A stretch of DNA of 22,830 bases from a bacterium (lineage in GTDB: Bacteria; Chloroflexota; Dormibacteria; Aeolococcales; Bog-877): contig JAKBTP010000222.1 in assembly GCA_021844355.1 (NCBI GenBank), positions 1 through 22,830 on the forward strand, read 5' to 3'. Positions within the stretch are counted from its first letter, which is position 1. Each line of letters starts with the position of its first letter. Positions 7,597-16,302 of this stretch are shown piece by piece. The notes beneath the pieces were generated by a model. It made no database searches. It had not been told where the DNA came from and saw only the letters and a list, made by a program, of their open reading frames with translations. Position numbers and translations under genes: made by a program.

Positions 7597-7938
7597 ATGA
7601 ATCGGCGCGAGCTGGCTAAGACTCTGCAGGCTCAGCTGCTCTACGACAACGACCCCAGCGATCCCGTCTTTCCCAACTTCCGATTCGCCGACGAGACCCT
7701 CCAGCTGATCTTCGGCCTCATCGGCCAGAAGCTGGCCAGCGGCGAGGAGGTGAGTATCGCCGGCTTCGGCCACTGGAAGTTGCGCCAGAGCCCGGGCGGG
7801 ATGCGCCGCAACCCCCAGACCCAGGCCATGGTCCGGGTCGCCCCCACCACCAAGGTGCGCTTCTACCCGGCCAGTTCCCTTAAGGCCCAGGTGGCCGGCA
7901 AGCCCACCGCGGCCCGGCGCAACGCCCGGCGCTCCTAG
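7597..7938 (+). CDS. HU/IHF-family DNA-binding protein
   Basis: This is a histone-like nucleoid protein that would bend and coat DNA as a dimer. At 113 residues it is longer than a typical 90-residue HU. The N-terminal helices start MNRRELAKTLQ, followed by the HU signature EEVSIAGFGHWKLRQ, the arm segment with the DNA-intercalating Arg-Asn-Pro (RRNPQT), and the closing strand/helix KVRFYPASSLKAQV. Two departures are seen: an insertion before the first dimer helix (YDNDPSDPVFPNFRF), and a basic Ala/Arg C-terminal tail (KPTAARRNARRS) like the short tails of some actinobacterial HU proteins. The ATG is preceded by GGGAGG at a 7-base spacing. It is first of three co-directional genes and divergent from the SOS promoter, about 110 bp away. 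Confidence 0.9.
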   Translation: MNRRELAKTLQAQLLYDNDPSDPVFPNFRFADETLQLIFGLIGQKLASGEEVSIAGFGHWKLRQSPGGMRRNPQTQAMVRVAPTTKVRFYPASSLKAQVAGKPTAARRNARRS

Positions 7939-7956
7939 ATCCCCGGGAGGACAGAG

Positions 7957-8961
7957 GTGCGGGTCGCCATCACCGGGGGAACCGGCTTCGTCGGCTCGTA
8001 CCTGGTCACCCAGCTCCTCCGCTCCGGCCACGAGCTGAGGGTGGTGGCGCGCGGCAGTGCCCACGCCGACCTGCCCGAGGGGCTGCTGCCCACCTTCGGC
8101 GACGTCGTCTCCGGCCGGGGCTTGGAGGAGGCGTTCGAGGGTGCGGAGGTGGTGGTCAACCTGGCGGCGGTGATTCGCAACCGCGGGGTCCAGACCTTCG
8201 AGTCGGTCAACGCGGGGGGCAGCGCCCGGGTCGCCCGCGCGGCGCGCACGGCCGGGGTCCGCCGGGTGGTGCAGCTCTCAGCCATCGGCGCCGATCCCGA
8301 CCCCCGCTTCCCGTACCTGTACTCCAAGTGGCAGGGCGAGCAGGCAGTTCGGGGAAGCGGGCTGGAGGCGGTCATCCTGCGCTCCTCTGTCGTCTTCGGC
8401 AAGGGCGACGGCTTCTTCACCCTCCTGGCTCGGGCGATCGCCCTCCCCTCCCCCTTCCTGGTGGTGCCGGGCAACGGGGCTGCGACCTTTCAGCCGATCC
8501 ACGCCGAGGACCTGGCGCGCTGCCTGGTCGCGGCGGTCGAGGACGACGGCCGGGCCGGCGACCTCTACGAGTTGGGCGGCCCGGAACAGCTCACTCTGGA
8601 CCAGATAACCGAGGTGGTGGCTCGGGTTACCGGGCGCGAGTGGTTCGGGATAGCTCGTCGGCGGCTTCTCCACCTCGACCCGCGGCTCATCCGGCCCGCA
8701 GCCGTTCTGATGGAGAAGCTGCTCCCCAATCCGCTGGTCACCCCCGAACAGCTGGACATGCTGGTCAAGCCCAACGTGGCCCAGGTGGATGCGGTGCGCA
8801 GCAACTTCGGATTCGACCCTCGCCCCCTGGAGCCCAATCTGGGTTACCTGCGGCGGCAGCGCCGCTGGCCGCTGCGGCTGCTGGACCAGGGCGGCGCTAG
8901 GCTTGAGAGCCATTGGCCCTCGACCCCAGGCCGGGGTCGCGAGACGGGGGGCGACGGCTGA
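7957..8961 (+). CDS. NAD(P)-binding atypical SDR, NDUFA9-like epimerase
   Basis: This is a cytosolic Rossmann-fold protein of the extended/atypical short-chain dehydrogenase group, 334 residues. Residues 3-13 (VAITGGTGFVG) form the nucleotide-binding GxxGxxG. The region VVNLAAVI is the usual fourth strand, and Y120-x3-K124 (YLYSK) supplies the catalytic-type pair. The phrase VILRSSVVFGKGDGFF and the later PIHAEDLARCL match the complex I NDUFA9-like family, whose bacterial members are poorly characterised and linked to quinone or lipid chemistry. The GTG start has GGGAGG six bases upstream. It lies 18 bp after the HU gene and 25 bp before the SCP2 gene, so one transcript is likely. The last 25 residues are low-complexity. 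The substrate is unknown. Confidence 0.85.
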   Translation: MRVAITGGTGFVGSYLVTQLLRSGHELRVVARGSAHADLPEGLLPTFGDVVSGRGLEEAFEGAEVVVNLAAVIRNRGVQTFESVNAGGSARVARAARTAGVRRVVQLSAIGADPDPRFPYLYSKWQGEQAVRGSGLEAVILRSSVVFGKGDGFFTLLARAIALPSPFLVVPGNGAATFQPIHAEDLARCLVAAVEDDGRAGDLYELGGPEQLTLDQITEVVARVTGREWFGIARRRLLHLDPRLIRPAAVLMEKLLPNPLVTPEQLDMLVKPNVAQVDAVRSNFGFDPRPLEPNLGYLRRQRRWPLRLLDQGGARLESHWPSTPGRGRETGGDG

Positions 8962-8986
8962 CTGGCGTCACCAGGAGGAATCTGAT

Positions 8987-9322
8987 ATGAGCGAAGAGAA
9001 CCCCACCCCCAAGGAGATCATGGAGCGCATTCCCTCGGCGTTCAAGCCGGAGAAGGCAGCGGGGGTGACCGCCGTCTTCCAGTGGGACGTGGGTGGAGAG
9101 CAGGGGGGGCACTGGTACGTGACCGTCAAGGACTCGGCCTGCCGTGTGGACGAGGGTCAGGCCGAGGCGCCCAACATCACCCTCACCATAGCCGATGAGA
9201 ACTTTGTGAAGATGCTCACCGGCAAACTGGACGGGACGGTGGCCTTCATGACCGGGAAGCTCAAGGTCAAGGGGGACATGGGGCTGGCCATGCGGCTGCC
9301 CCAGCTCTTCAACCTTCGCTGA
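8987..9322 (+). CDS. SCP2 sterol-carrier-domain protein
   Basis: This is a stand-alone SCP2 domain of 111 residues, a small alpha/beta fold with a hydrophobic tunnel that binds lipids such as acyl-CoAs or sterols. It starts with an amphipathic helix (ERIPSAFKPEKAAG), then VFQWDVGGEQGGHWYVTVKD, the central strand PNITLTIADENFVKML, and the signature GKLDGTVAFMTGKLKVKGDMGLAMRLPQLF. There is no signal peptide. The ATG has AGGAGG eight bases upstream. It follows the NDUFA9-like SDR by 25 bp, so the two may act on one lipid or quinone-like molecule; this is inference. Its last 14 bases overlap the 3' end of the opposing adnB gene. Confidence 0.88.
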   Translation: MSEENPTPKEIMERIPSAFKPEKAAGVTAVFQWDVGGEQGGHWYVTVKDSACRVDEGQAEAPNITLTIADENFVKMLTGKLDGTVAFMTGKLKVKGDMGLAMRLPQLFNLR

Positions 9323-12300
9323 CGGGAAGCTGGCGGTGGGCAGCGACCCCGTTTCGCTCGGGGCAGAACCACCGGTAGGGGCACTCGCCGCACGGCAGCG
9401 GTGAGTGCCCCACCGCCGAGAGGGCCCCGGGCTCGGCCGCCCTCCGCGCCAGAGCAACCGCCCAGCTGAGCGCGTCGTCGCGGGATGCCGCCGACCAGCC
9501 CACCTCCACCAGCTCCCCCGAGCGCAACATGACCAGGGTCGGAGGCGCCGCTCGGTAGCTCCCGAGGAGGCCCTGGTCCACGGCCATCGAGTACAGGAGG
9601 AGCTGGCGGCCATGCCGCTCCAGGGATGCTGGCGTCAGCATGCGGTCTGTCTTGTAGTCCAGTACCAGTGCCTCGCCCCGCTCCGTCAGCGCCACCCGGT
9701 CCATCACCCCCACCAGGTCGGGTAGGTCTCCCGGCCCCCACCCGCGCCATTTGAACTTGATCTCCACCCCCAGGGTGGGCAGCGCGGCGATCGGAAGCGC
9801 GCCGTAGGCCTCAAGCATCGCCTCCAGCTCACCCGAGCTGGCGCCAGAGCCCCTAGCGATCTCGGCCAGCTCCCCGGGGCGGGGCCCGCGATCTGGATTA
9901 CGACGGTAAAAGTGCTCCAGGACCCGGTGCGCGGCGATGCCCGTCCGTGGGGCCTCGCTCGCCTCCCCGTCGTCCAGCTCTCCCACCCGAAACTGGGCCA
10001 CCTGCTCAAACCAGTACCACCTCGGGCAGCGTTCCAGGGTCTCGAGTGCCGTGTAGCTGACCTCGGGCCGGGGGCGCTGGCCGTGGTCCCACACCTCTTC
10101 CTCCAGCTGCTCCACCTGCCGGTACCTTGCTAGCGCCGCCTGCCGACTCATGAGCGGTCGCCCCGGGGCCGCCCTGGGGCGGATCCTGGCGGCAGGCTCC
10201 CAGGGCAGGGTCACCTCTTCGGGGAAGCCGGGAAGGCGCCCCACCCAAGGAACACCCGCGGCCATTCCGGTGACCAGCTCGCCAAACTCTCCCGCTCCCC
10301 TCGTCCCCTGCCAGACCTCCGCGACCAGCTCGTCCAGGGTGGCTCCCTTGCTGCCCCGCCAGGCCCGGGTCGTGGTCACCACGAGCAGGTCCTGGGCCCT
10401 GGTCATCCCCACATAGATCAGCCTGGTCCGTTCCTCCCGGTCCACGCGCGCGGCCCGCGTCCCTTCCCAGCGGGCCTTGGCAGCAGTCGGGGCACCGCCG
10501 GCGCTGGTGACCACCACGGCGCCGGCCTCCTCATCCCAGAGCACCGGGCCGGAGCGGGCCTGGGCATGAAACGGTCGGCAGTCAGCCAGCACCACCACCG
10601 GCCACTCCAAGCCCTTGGCCCCGTGGATGGTGCTGATAGTCACCTGGTCCCCCTCGGCGGGCGCCGGCTCCCGGCGCCCGCCGCGCTCATCCAGGCCGGC
10701 GATCCTGGCCACCAACTCCCGGGCGGACACGAACCTCCCCCCTCGTTCCGGCTCCAGCGCCACGCGGTTGAGCGCTTCCAGGGACGCCAGGGCTCGCGCA
10801 CCGTCCGTTTCCCCCCGGCGCCGACGGGCGTCGTGGTAGGCCCTCATGCCCGACCGTTCCATCAGAAGGGACAATACCTCGCTGCCAGAGCGGAGCTCTG
10901 CCGCGGCCGCCCCCGCGGCAAGCAAATCGATGGCTGCCTCCGCCCGGCGCCGCACCAGGTGGCTGACCGACGACGTGGCCAGGCCGCGGCGGAGCCGGAC
11001 CGGTACCGGCACGTCCTCTTGTTGCGGATGGCCCATCATCAGGGCCAACTCGTGGTCGGGGACGCGAAACAGCTGTCCCTGGAGGACGCGCACCCAGGCC
11101 TGACCGTCGAGGGGGTTGACCGCCGCCCGCAGCAGGGCCACCGCGTCCTTCACCTCCGGCCGCTCCAGCAGCCCCCCGGCGGCGGCCGCGAACGGGATGC
11201 CCCTTGCTCGCAAGGCGTCCTCCAGGTGGGGGCCAATCCGCCCCAGGGTGCGGGCGAGGATGGCGACGTCCTGGTAGCGCACCTCCTGGGCGCTGCCATC
11301 CGGGTGGACCAGCCCCTGGTCGTGGAGCCTCCTGATCAGGTCAGCGATACCCTCCGCCTCCAGCCGTGGATGGGAGGCCAGCCCGAGGAGTACCGGGTGG
11401 CCATCGGGAGCTGGCCTCCCCACCTCCATCGGATGGTCATCAGCGAATTGGGGCTCAGTGCGAAGCACCGCCTCGGCGGCTGACAGGATGGGAGCCAGGG
11501 ACCGGTAGTTGTGGGCGAGAGGATAAAGGCGGCCGGGATGCTCCTCCATGACCCCCGGCTGGGCATCCCGGAAGGCGTAGATCGACTGTCTCGGGTCGCC
11601 CACCACGTAGCTGCGCTCCTGGTGGTGGCCCCAGAGCTCGGACAGCAGGCCCACCTGAAGAGGGCTGGTGTCCTGGTATTCGTCCACGATCACCAGACGG
11701 AAGTTCTGCTGCGTCCAGGTCCTGAGGGACGATGCCGATCGCAGCGCCTGGAGCGCCGTCCTCAGAAGGCCGTCGAAGTCGGTGGCGTTCAGGGCCTCCA
11801 GGCGCCTCTCGTACTCGAGCCAGATCTCCTGGGTCAGTCGGAGGCCGAGTCGGTGGACGGCCAGCTCATCCTCCGGGTCGGTGTCGAAGGGAGGTGCGCC
11901 GTAGGCCGAGGTGGAGAGCCGCAGGCAGTCTTGAGGGCTGAGCGGTGTCGAGCGAAGGCGCCTCACCGCACCCTCGGCGGAGCTGGCGATCAGGAGGAGG
12001 TCCCTACCATCCACCCGGCGGGGCAGTGGCCCCAGTCCGCCGTCGGCCAACTTCCTGCGAACCACCTGGCCGGCCTCCGCCAGGAGCTGAGCGGCCTCGA
12101 TCTCATCCACCTGCCTGAGCTCCGGGCCAATCCTGGCCTCATACCAGTGCTCTGCCAGGAGGCGGTACATGAGCTGATGAAAGGTGCCGATCCAGGCGAA
12201 GTCGAGGTCCGGCGGCGAGGGGAAGGTGGCCACCGTCCTGGCCACCCTGTCCCGCAGCTCGGCGGCGCCCTTCTTGGTGAAGGTCACCGCAAGGATCTGC

Positions 12301-12473
12301 CCGGGGGTCATCCCGTCCAGCAGGCCGATCGCGTACAACGCCGCCATGGTCCTGGTCTTGCCACTTCCGGCGGCCGCCACCACCTTCACCGGTCCGTGAT
12401 GGAGCTGGGACACGACCTCCCGCTGCGCCGGGCTGAGGTCCTGCAGGATCCGCTCCAAGATCTCGCGGTTCAC
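9309..12473 (-). CDS. adnB: AdnB-like helicase-nuclease (UvrD motor + RecB nuclease)
   Basis: This is a 1054-residue subunit of a double-strand-break resection machine that unwinds and degrades DNA ends for recombination. The N-terminal UvrD motor is complete: Walker A AAAGSGKT (33-40), TFTKKGAAELRDRV, GTFHQL, motif II DEYQD (264-268), GDPRQSIYAFRDA, TIHGAKGLEWPVV and motif VI YVGMTRAQDLL (about 685-695). The C-terminal RecB-type nuclease has H849, D925 in GVMDRV, and D939-x-K941 in LDYKTDR. Cys816 before the nuclease and Cys1028-x2-Cys1031-x5-Cys1037 after it match the AddB-type 4Fe-4S arrangement. The start is the GTG overlapping the adnA stop (GTGA); upstream residues shadow adnA. Gene order, size and the intact motor match mycobacterial AdnB. 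A generic UvrD-RecB fusion is the alternative. Confidence 0.88.
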   Translation of the reverse strand: MNREILERILQDLSPAQREVVSQLHHGPVKVVAAAGSGKTRTMAALYAIGLLDGMTPGQILAVTFTKKGAAELRDRVARTVATFPSPPDLDFAWIGTFHQLMYRLLAEHWYEARIGPELRQVDEIEAAQLLAEAGQVVRRKLADGGLGPLPRRVDGRDLLLIASSAEGAVRRLRSTPLSPQDCLRLSTSAYGAPPFDTDPEDELAVHRLGLRLTQEIWLEYERRLEALNATDFDGLLRTALQALRSASSLRTWTQQNFRLVIVDEYQDTSPLQVGLLSELWGHHQERSYVVGDPRQSIYAFRDAQPGVMEEHPGRLYPLAHNYRSLAPILSAAEAVLRTEPQFADDHPMEVGRPAPDGHPVLLGLASHPRLEAEGIADLIRRLHDQGLVHPDGSAQEVRYQDVAILARTLGRIGPHLEDALRARGIPFAAAAGGLLERPEVKDAVALLRAAVNPLDGQAWVRVLQGQLFRVPDHELALMMGHPQQEDVPVPVRLRRGLATSSVSHLVRRRAEAAIDLLAAGAAAAELRSGSEVLSLLMERSGMRAYHDARRRRGETDGARALASLEALNRVALEPERGGRFVSARELVARIAGLDERGGRREPAPAEGDQVTISTIHGAKGLEWPVVVLADCRPFHAQARSGPVLWDEEAGAVVVTSAGGAPTAAKARWEGTRAARVDREERTRLIYVGMTRAQDLLVVTTTRAWRGSKGATLDELVAEVWQGTRGAGEFGELVTGMAAGVPWVGRLPGFPEEVTLPWEPAARIRPRAAPGRPLMSRQAALARYRQVEQLEEEVWDHGQRPRPEVSYTALETLERCPRWYWFEQVAQFRVGELDDGEASEAPRTGIAAHRVLEHFYRRNPDRGPRPGELAEIARGSGASSGELEAMLEAYGALPIAALPTLGVEIKFKWRGWGPGDLPDLVGVMDRVALTERGEALVLDYKTDRMLTPASLERHGRQLLLYSMAVDQGLLGSYRAAPPTLVMLRSGELVEVGWSAASRDDALSWAVALARRAAEPGALSAVGHSPLPCGECPYRWFCPERNGVAAHRQLPVSEG

Positions 12474-15400
12474 CGAGGCGACTTGGGGCCTCCGCCAACG
12501 CTGCCCTCGCCGTCGCAGCAGGTGGCGAACGGGCATCCGCCCTCGCTGAGACAGGTCCCGACGTCGTGTCGCGGGGCGGCGGGGAAGAGGCCGGTCTGGA
12601 TCGATCGCGCCTCCTCATCCAGCCGTTCGCCGAACTGGCGGCGAAGCTCAGGAGTGAGCAGGGCATCGTGCCAGGCGACAGGATCCGACTCCTCGCCCAC
12701 GGCGAATCCGCGCATCACGAGACCAGTCTTGAACTTGGAGCTCGGCTCAACGGCGAGGTACCAGTTGCGGACGAAGCGGGGGCGGACTCCCTCCGCGGCC
12801 GAGTCCAGGGCACCTGAGCTGGCCGCCAGCTCGTAGATGGGGAGCTGCCAGTCGACCGCCGGCTTGCCATCGGCACCGGAGACGTAGCTGGCCAAAATCG
12901 CGCTGCTCGGCTGCGTCCGGGAGGTCTTGTAGTCCACCAGCTCCAGCTCACCGGAGGGGTGCCGCCAGAGCGCATCCACCCGGCCGGCGAGGATATAACC
13001 CTGCCGCTCAAGGGTGAACGGGACCTCCAGCGCAACCGGGCCGCCCACCACCCCAGGCCCCTCCGCCACGACGCGCTCCGCCCAACGGGACAACATGACG
13101 CCCAGAGAGAGGCCCACTGAGGCTGCGGCCAAAGGGTCACAGAGGCACTCCCTGACCTCCGGCATCAGCTGGTCCCGGATCACCATCCGGCCCGTGGCGC
13201 GGAACTGGTCGGGATCCCCCGCCCACCCGGTCGTGTCTTCGTAGAGGCGCTGCAGGAGTCGGTGCGCCATCTGCCCCAGGACCGACAGGACGGTGCTCTC
13301 CTCGAAGAGGCGAAGCCGGTGATAGTGGTATTGCCGGGGGCAGGCAAGCCAGCTCTTCATGCTGGTGGCGCTGAGACGAACCTGGTCTCGGGCCGGCGCG
13401 GCGGCGGTCGGCTCCCACGGCCGCAGAAGATCGACCAGCTCGAAGGCCTCCGGGGGGGCCCCGGGATCCACCCCGCCCGCGGCTCCCTGGGTCACGGCCG
13501 CCAGCTGGGCCACGCAGTCCGACCGGGTCACGCTCTTCACCAGAGGTGCTGGGCCGGCCGTCACCCCCACCGCCTCGAGGGCGGCGGCGAACCGCGAACT
13601 CCCCACCTCGTCCTCACCATACCGGGCAGCCCAGGTGACGGTCAGCTGGACATCGGCACGGGAGATCCCCATGAGGAACCTTCGACGCTCCTGGGTGCTC
13701 CGGTCCCCGGGAGCCAGGACCTCCTCCAACTCGGGCACGAGCTCCGCGAGTCGCTGCCTGTCCTCTGCGGTCAGCAGTTCACGGGAGGGACCGGGACCGG
13801 GAAGGTACCGGTCGGCGACCCCGACCAGGAACACCCGTTGCCAGCGCCGCCCCTTGGCCTGCCCCAGCGTGACCACCGTGACTTCGGGTCGGTCCGGCCT
13901 GGCGACCCGATCCACGTCCCACCCCGACCGACGGGCCGCCAGCTCCAGGATATGCCCCCACTCCCGAAGTTCTGCCGGCCCCAAGGACAGCAGCTCGCGG
14001 GCCCTCCCGGCATCCTGGATCGCCAGGTTGATGCGGGCCAGCGCGGAGGCGGATGCGAACTCGTGGAGCGCGAGTTCGGAGAGGCCGAGCTCCACCTCGA
14101 GGGTGCCGAGCAGGTCGAGGAACTCCGGCAGCGCAAGCCGCCGGTCGGCGAGCCCGGGGTCGCCGCCTCCCAGCCGGATCCACAACTTCCGCCGCAGCCC
14201 CACGGCACCCTCACTGGAGCCCATCTCGGCGCTCCTGAGCGCGCCCGCCACGCTGGTCTGCCTCCTCGCCGCCCATCGCCGCAGGCGGAGGCCGTCCACC
14301 TCGCCCACTCCGCCCGGCCCCGCCTGTAGCGCTGCCAGCACCCGCCTGTCGTCTCCGGGATTGCAGAGGGCGTCGATCCACGCGGACAGCTGGCTGAAGA
14401 CGGGGCTGCCCGACCAGGGGCTCATCTCCAGCCGCACCGGGACCCCAATGGAGCGCAGTGCCTGCACCAACGAGGGCAGCAGAACCGCCCCGCCCCCGGA
14501 GACCACGGCGATCTGGTCATAGGGCACTCCTTCCTCCAGCCGCAGCCGGCGGACCTCCCGCGCTACGGAGTAGGCCTCTTCTGTCTCGTCCACGGCCCGC
14601 CAGACCCGTACCGATGCGCAAGGGCCCGCGGCTGCTCCCGCCGCCTGGGGCCAGGCCTCAGCGGCGATGCTCCACCTCGTCGCGAGTTCGACTGCCGGGC
14701 CGGACCCCGGCAGCACCAGCTCCTGGGGATGCATCTCCCGGGGGAAGAACTCCTCGAAGCAACGAACCGAGGGTCCATGCCGCTCGGCCCCGGCCACCGT
14801 GCCGTCGCCTGCCACCACGAAGCGATTCGGGGCGGTCAGCAGGTCAGCGAGCTCTCGTAGCAGGTACCACTGAGCCGGGCTGAGCTGCTCGGCCTGGTCG
14901 ACCACCAGGAGGTCGGCATAACCGGTCCACTCCCGGGTGTGGGCCTGGAGACAGGCGAGGGCAGCTCCGGCCAGCTGCTTGGTGTCCATCGCCCCCATGC
15001 GGTCCAGCATCAGCTGATAGTTGGCAGCCACCACCGTGACCTGGCCGAGCATGCCGCCGCCGGCGCGGACTCGGGAGGCGACCAGCGCGGGAGACACCAG
15101 GGCCTGGCTGAAGCTACCACAGAGGTCGAGGAGTCCCTCGACGAATCCGGGGACGTCGGCAAGGCTCCCCAGCTCCCCAAGCACGGGGCGGGACTGTTCC
15201 ACCGCCGCGCGCATGGCGATCCACTCCGCCACCGGTCCGAGGACCAGCTGGGGCTCGGCGACCGAGCGTTCCAGCACCCAGCGGGCCAGCCGCTCATGGG
15301 TCATCACCTGTGGTGGCCGGGTTGCCCCACGATGCCCACCGTCCAGTTGCCCTGTGAAGTCCCGGACTGCGGCCCGGCTGGGGAGCACCACTATCACCCG

Positions 15401-15538
15401 CGACGGGTCTGCCCCCAGCTCCAGTTCGCGCGCAACCAGCTGAACCAGCGCCCTTGTCTTGCCGGACCCTGGGCCCCCACTGAGACGCGTCGGCCCGACC
15501 GGCTCCAACAGCCCCGGACCGATCTGGACGGCGCTCAA
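12470..15538 (-). CDS. adnA: AdnA-like helicase-nuclease with degraded motor
   Basis: This 1022-residue partner of the next gene has the same architecture. The Walker A motif GGPGSGKT (21-28) is intact, but motif II reads DQAEQ (214-218), so the catalytic Glu of DExQD is Gln, and the motif III Gln (GDxxQ) is lost (GDGTVAG). In mycobacterial AdnAB the AdnA motor is known to be dispensable while AdnB drives translocation, which this pattern fits. The C-terminal nuclease looks active: H759, D855 in GRVDAL, D869-x-K871 in VDYKTSR. Cys733 and Cys996, 1002, 1007/1008 could hold an Fe-S cluster, though the spacing is looser than usual. The TTG start overlaps the TetR stop as TTGA; there is no good separate ribosome site, so translation is probably coupled. 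Confidence 0.83.
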   Translation of the reverse strand: MSAVQIGPGLLEPVGPTRLSGGPGSGKTRALVQLVARELELGADPSRVIVVLPSRAAVRDFTGQLDGGHRGATRPPQVMTHERLARWVLERSVAEPQLVLGPVAEWIAMRAAVEQSRPVLGELGSLADVPGFVEGLLDLCGSFSQALVSPALVASRVRAGGGMLGQVTVVAANYQLMLDRMGAMDTKQLAGAALACLQAHTREWTGYADLLVVDQAEQLSPAQWYLLRELADLLTAPNRFVVAGDGTVAGAERHGPSVRCFEEFFPREMHPQELVLPGSGPAVELATRWSIAAEAWPQAAGAAAGPCASVRVWRAVDETEEAYSVAREVRRLRLEEGVPYDQIAVVSGGGAVLLPSLVQALRSIGVPVRLEMSPWSGSPVFSQLSAWIDALCNPGDDRRVLAALQAGPGGVGEVDGLRLRRWAARRQTSVAGALRSAEMGSSEGAVGLRRKLWIRLGGGDPGLADRRLALPEFLDLLGTLEVELGLSELALHEFASASALARINLAIQDAGRARELLSLGPAELREWGHILELAARRSGWDVDRVARPDRPEVTVVTLGQAKGRRWQRVFLVGVADRYLPGPGPSRELLTAEDRQRLAELVPELEEVLAPGDRSTQERRRFLMGISRADVQLTVTWAARYGEDEVGSSRFAAALEAVGVTAGPAPLVKSVTRSDCVAQLAAVTQGAAGGVDPGAPPEAFELVDLLRPWEPTAAAPARDQVRLSATSMKSWLACPRQYHYHRLRLFEESTVLSVLGQMAHRLLQRLYEDTTGWAGDPDQFRATGRMVIRDQLMPEVRECLCDPLAAASVGLSLGVMLSRWAERVVAEGPGVVGGPVALEVPFTLERQGYILAGRVDALWRHPSGELELVDYKTSRTQPSSAILASYVSGADGKPAVDWQLPIYELAASSGALDSAAEGVRPRFVRNWYLAVEPSSKFKTGLVMRGFAVGEESDPVAWHDALLTPELRRQFGERLDEEARSIQTGLFPAAPRHDVGTCLSEGGCPFATCCDGEGSVGGGPKSPR

Positions 15539-16260
15539 TCCCCAGATGGGAAGTGGGCGTCGGTCAAGTCCGGGAGCTTGCGGGGCGAGTCGGACATAGC
15601 CCCAAGTATCCAGGTGGGATCGAGAAGCCTCCGCAGGGCCAGCGCCCTGCCGGCGGCGTCGTCGCCATCGCGGAGTGATCCCCCAACCCCTTCCAGTATC
15701 GACAGCAGAAGGGTCCCCACCCCGGAGGCCCGAGCGGATTCACCGAGATCGGGGCTCGCTGCGGCCTCGCGCAGCACTGCCCCCACCACCGCTTCCTCCA
15801 GAAGGGTCCTCAGGGCCTGGACCCGCCGTCGGGCCGCACCCGGGCTGCCGTTCACCACCTGGAAGAGGAAACGAAAGCCGGCTGGGGAGGTCTCGGCATA
15901 GTGGAGGTATGACTCGATCAGCTGGGCCAGACTGGGGCCCGACTCGAGGGCCAGGGTTGCCAGCAACTTGTCCGCCTGATCGTTGACGACGGCCAGGAGG
16001 GCCTCGAAGCGGTTGGGGAAATGGCGATAGACCAAGGGCTTGCTCACCCCGGCCTGGGCCGCGATGGTGTCCATGGTGGTGAGGTCGAGACCGTGCGAGA
16101 CAAAGGCAGCCAGGCTGGCATCGAGCAGCTGGCGGCGCCGACCACCGAAGGTGAGCCGGGGGCGCTTGCGGGCGTCCGGCGGCTTGCGCTCCGTCACCTG
16201 CCCCACGGCCTCGATCGCGGGACTACCCAACCAGGGTGCGAGTTGGCGTGGCGCTCTCAT
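15535..16260 (-). CDS. TetR-family transcriptional regulator
   Basis: This is a one-component repressor-type regulator. The DNA-binding helix-turn-helix is clear: LLDASLAAFVSHGLDLTTMDTIA, then AGVSKPLVYRHFPNRFEALLA. A helical ligand/dimer domain follows. The start is uncertain. I use the ATG at 16260 (241 residues). An ATG at 16302 has a weak GAAGG site and adds 14 residues, while a GTG at 16197 would give the short N-terminus most common in the family. Its stop overlaps the adnA start, so it leads the adnAB operon. It is also divergent from the aldehyde dehydrogenase gene, its more conventional target. The ligand is unknown. Confidence 0.87.
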   Translation of the reverse strand: MRAPRQLAPWLGSPAIEAVGQVTERKPPDARKRPRLTFGGRRRQLLDASLAAFVSHGLDLTTMDTIAAQAGVSKPLVYRHFPNRFEALLAVVNDQADKLLATLALESGPSLAQLIESYLHYAETSPAGFRFLFQVVNGSPGAARRRVQALRTLLEEAVVGAVLREAAASPDLGESARASGVGTLLLSILEGVGGSLRDGDDAAGRALALRRLLDPTWILGAMSDSPRKLPDLTDAHFPSGD

Positions 16261-16302
16261 CTCAGCAGGGCTCCGGGAGGGAGGACGGCCGCACCGATGC
16301 AC

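Noticed and set aside
11511..14522. Several long plus-strand frames opposite adnA/adnB
   Set aside because: All antisense to conserved helicase-nuclease motifs; composition is that of reverse-complement shadows.
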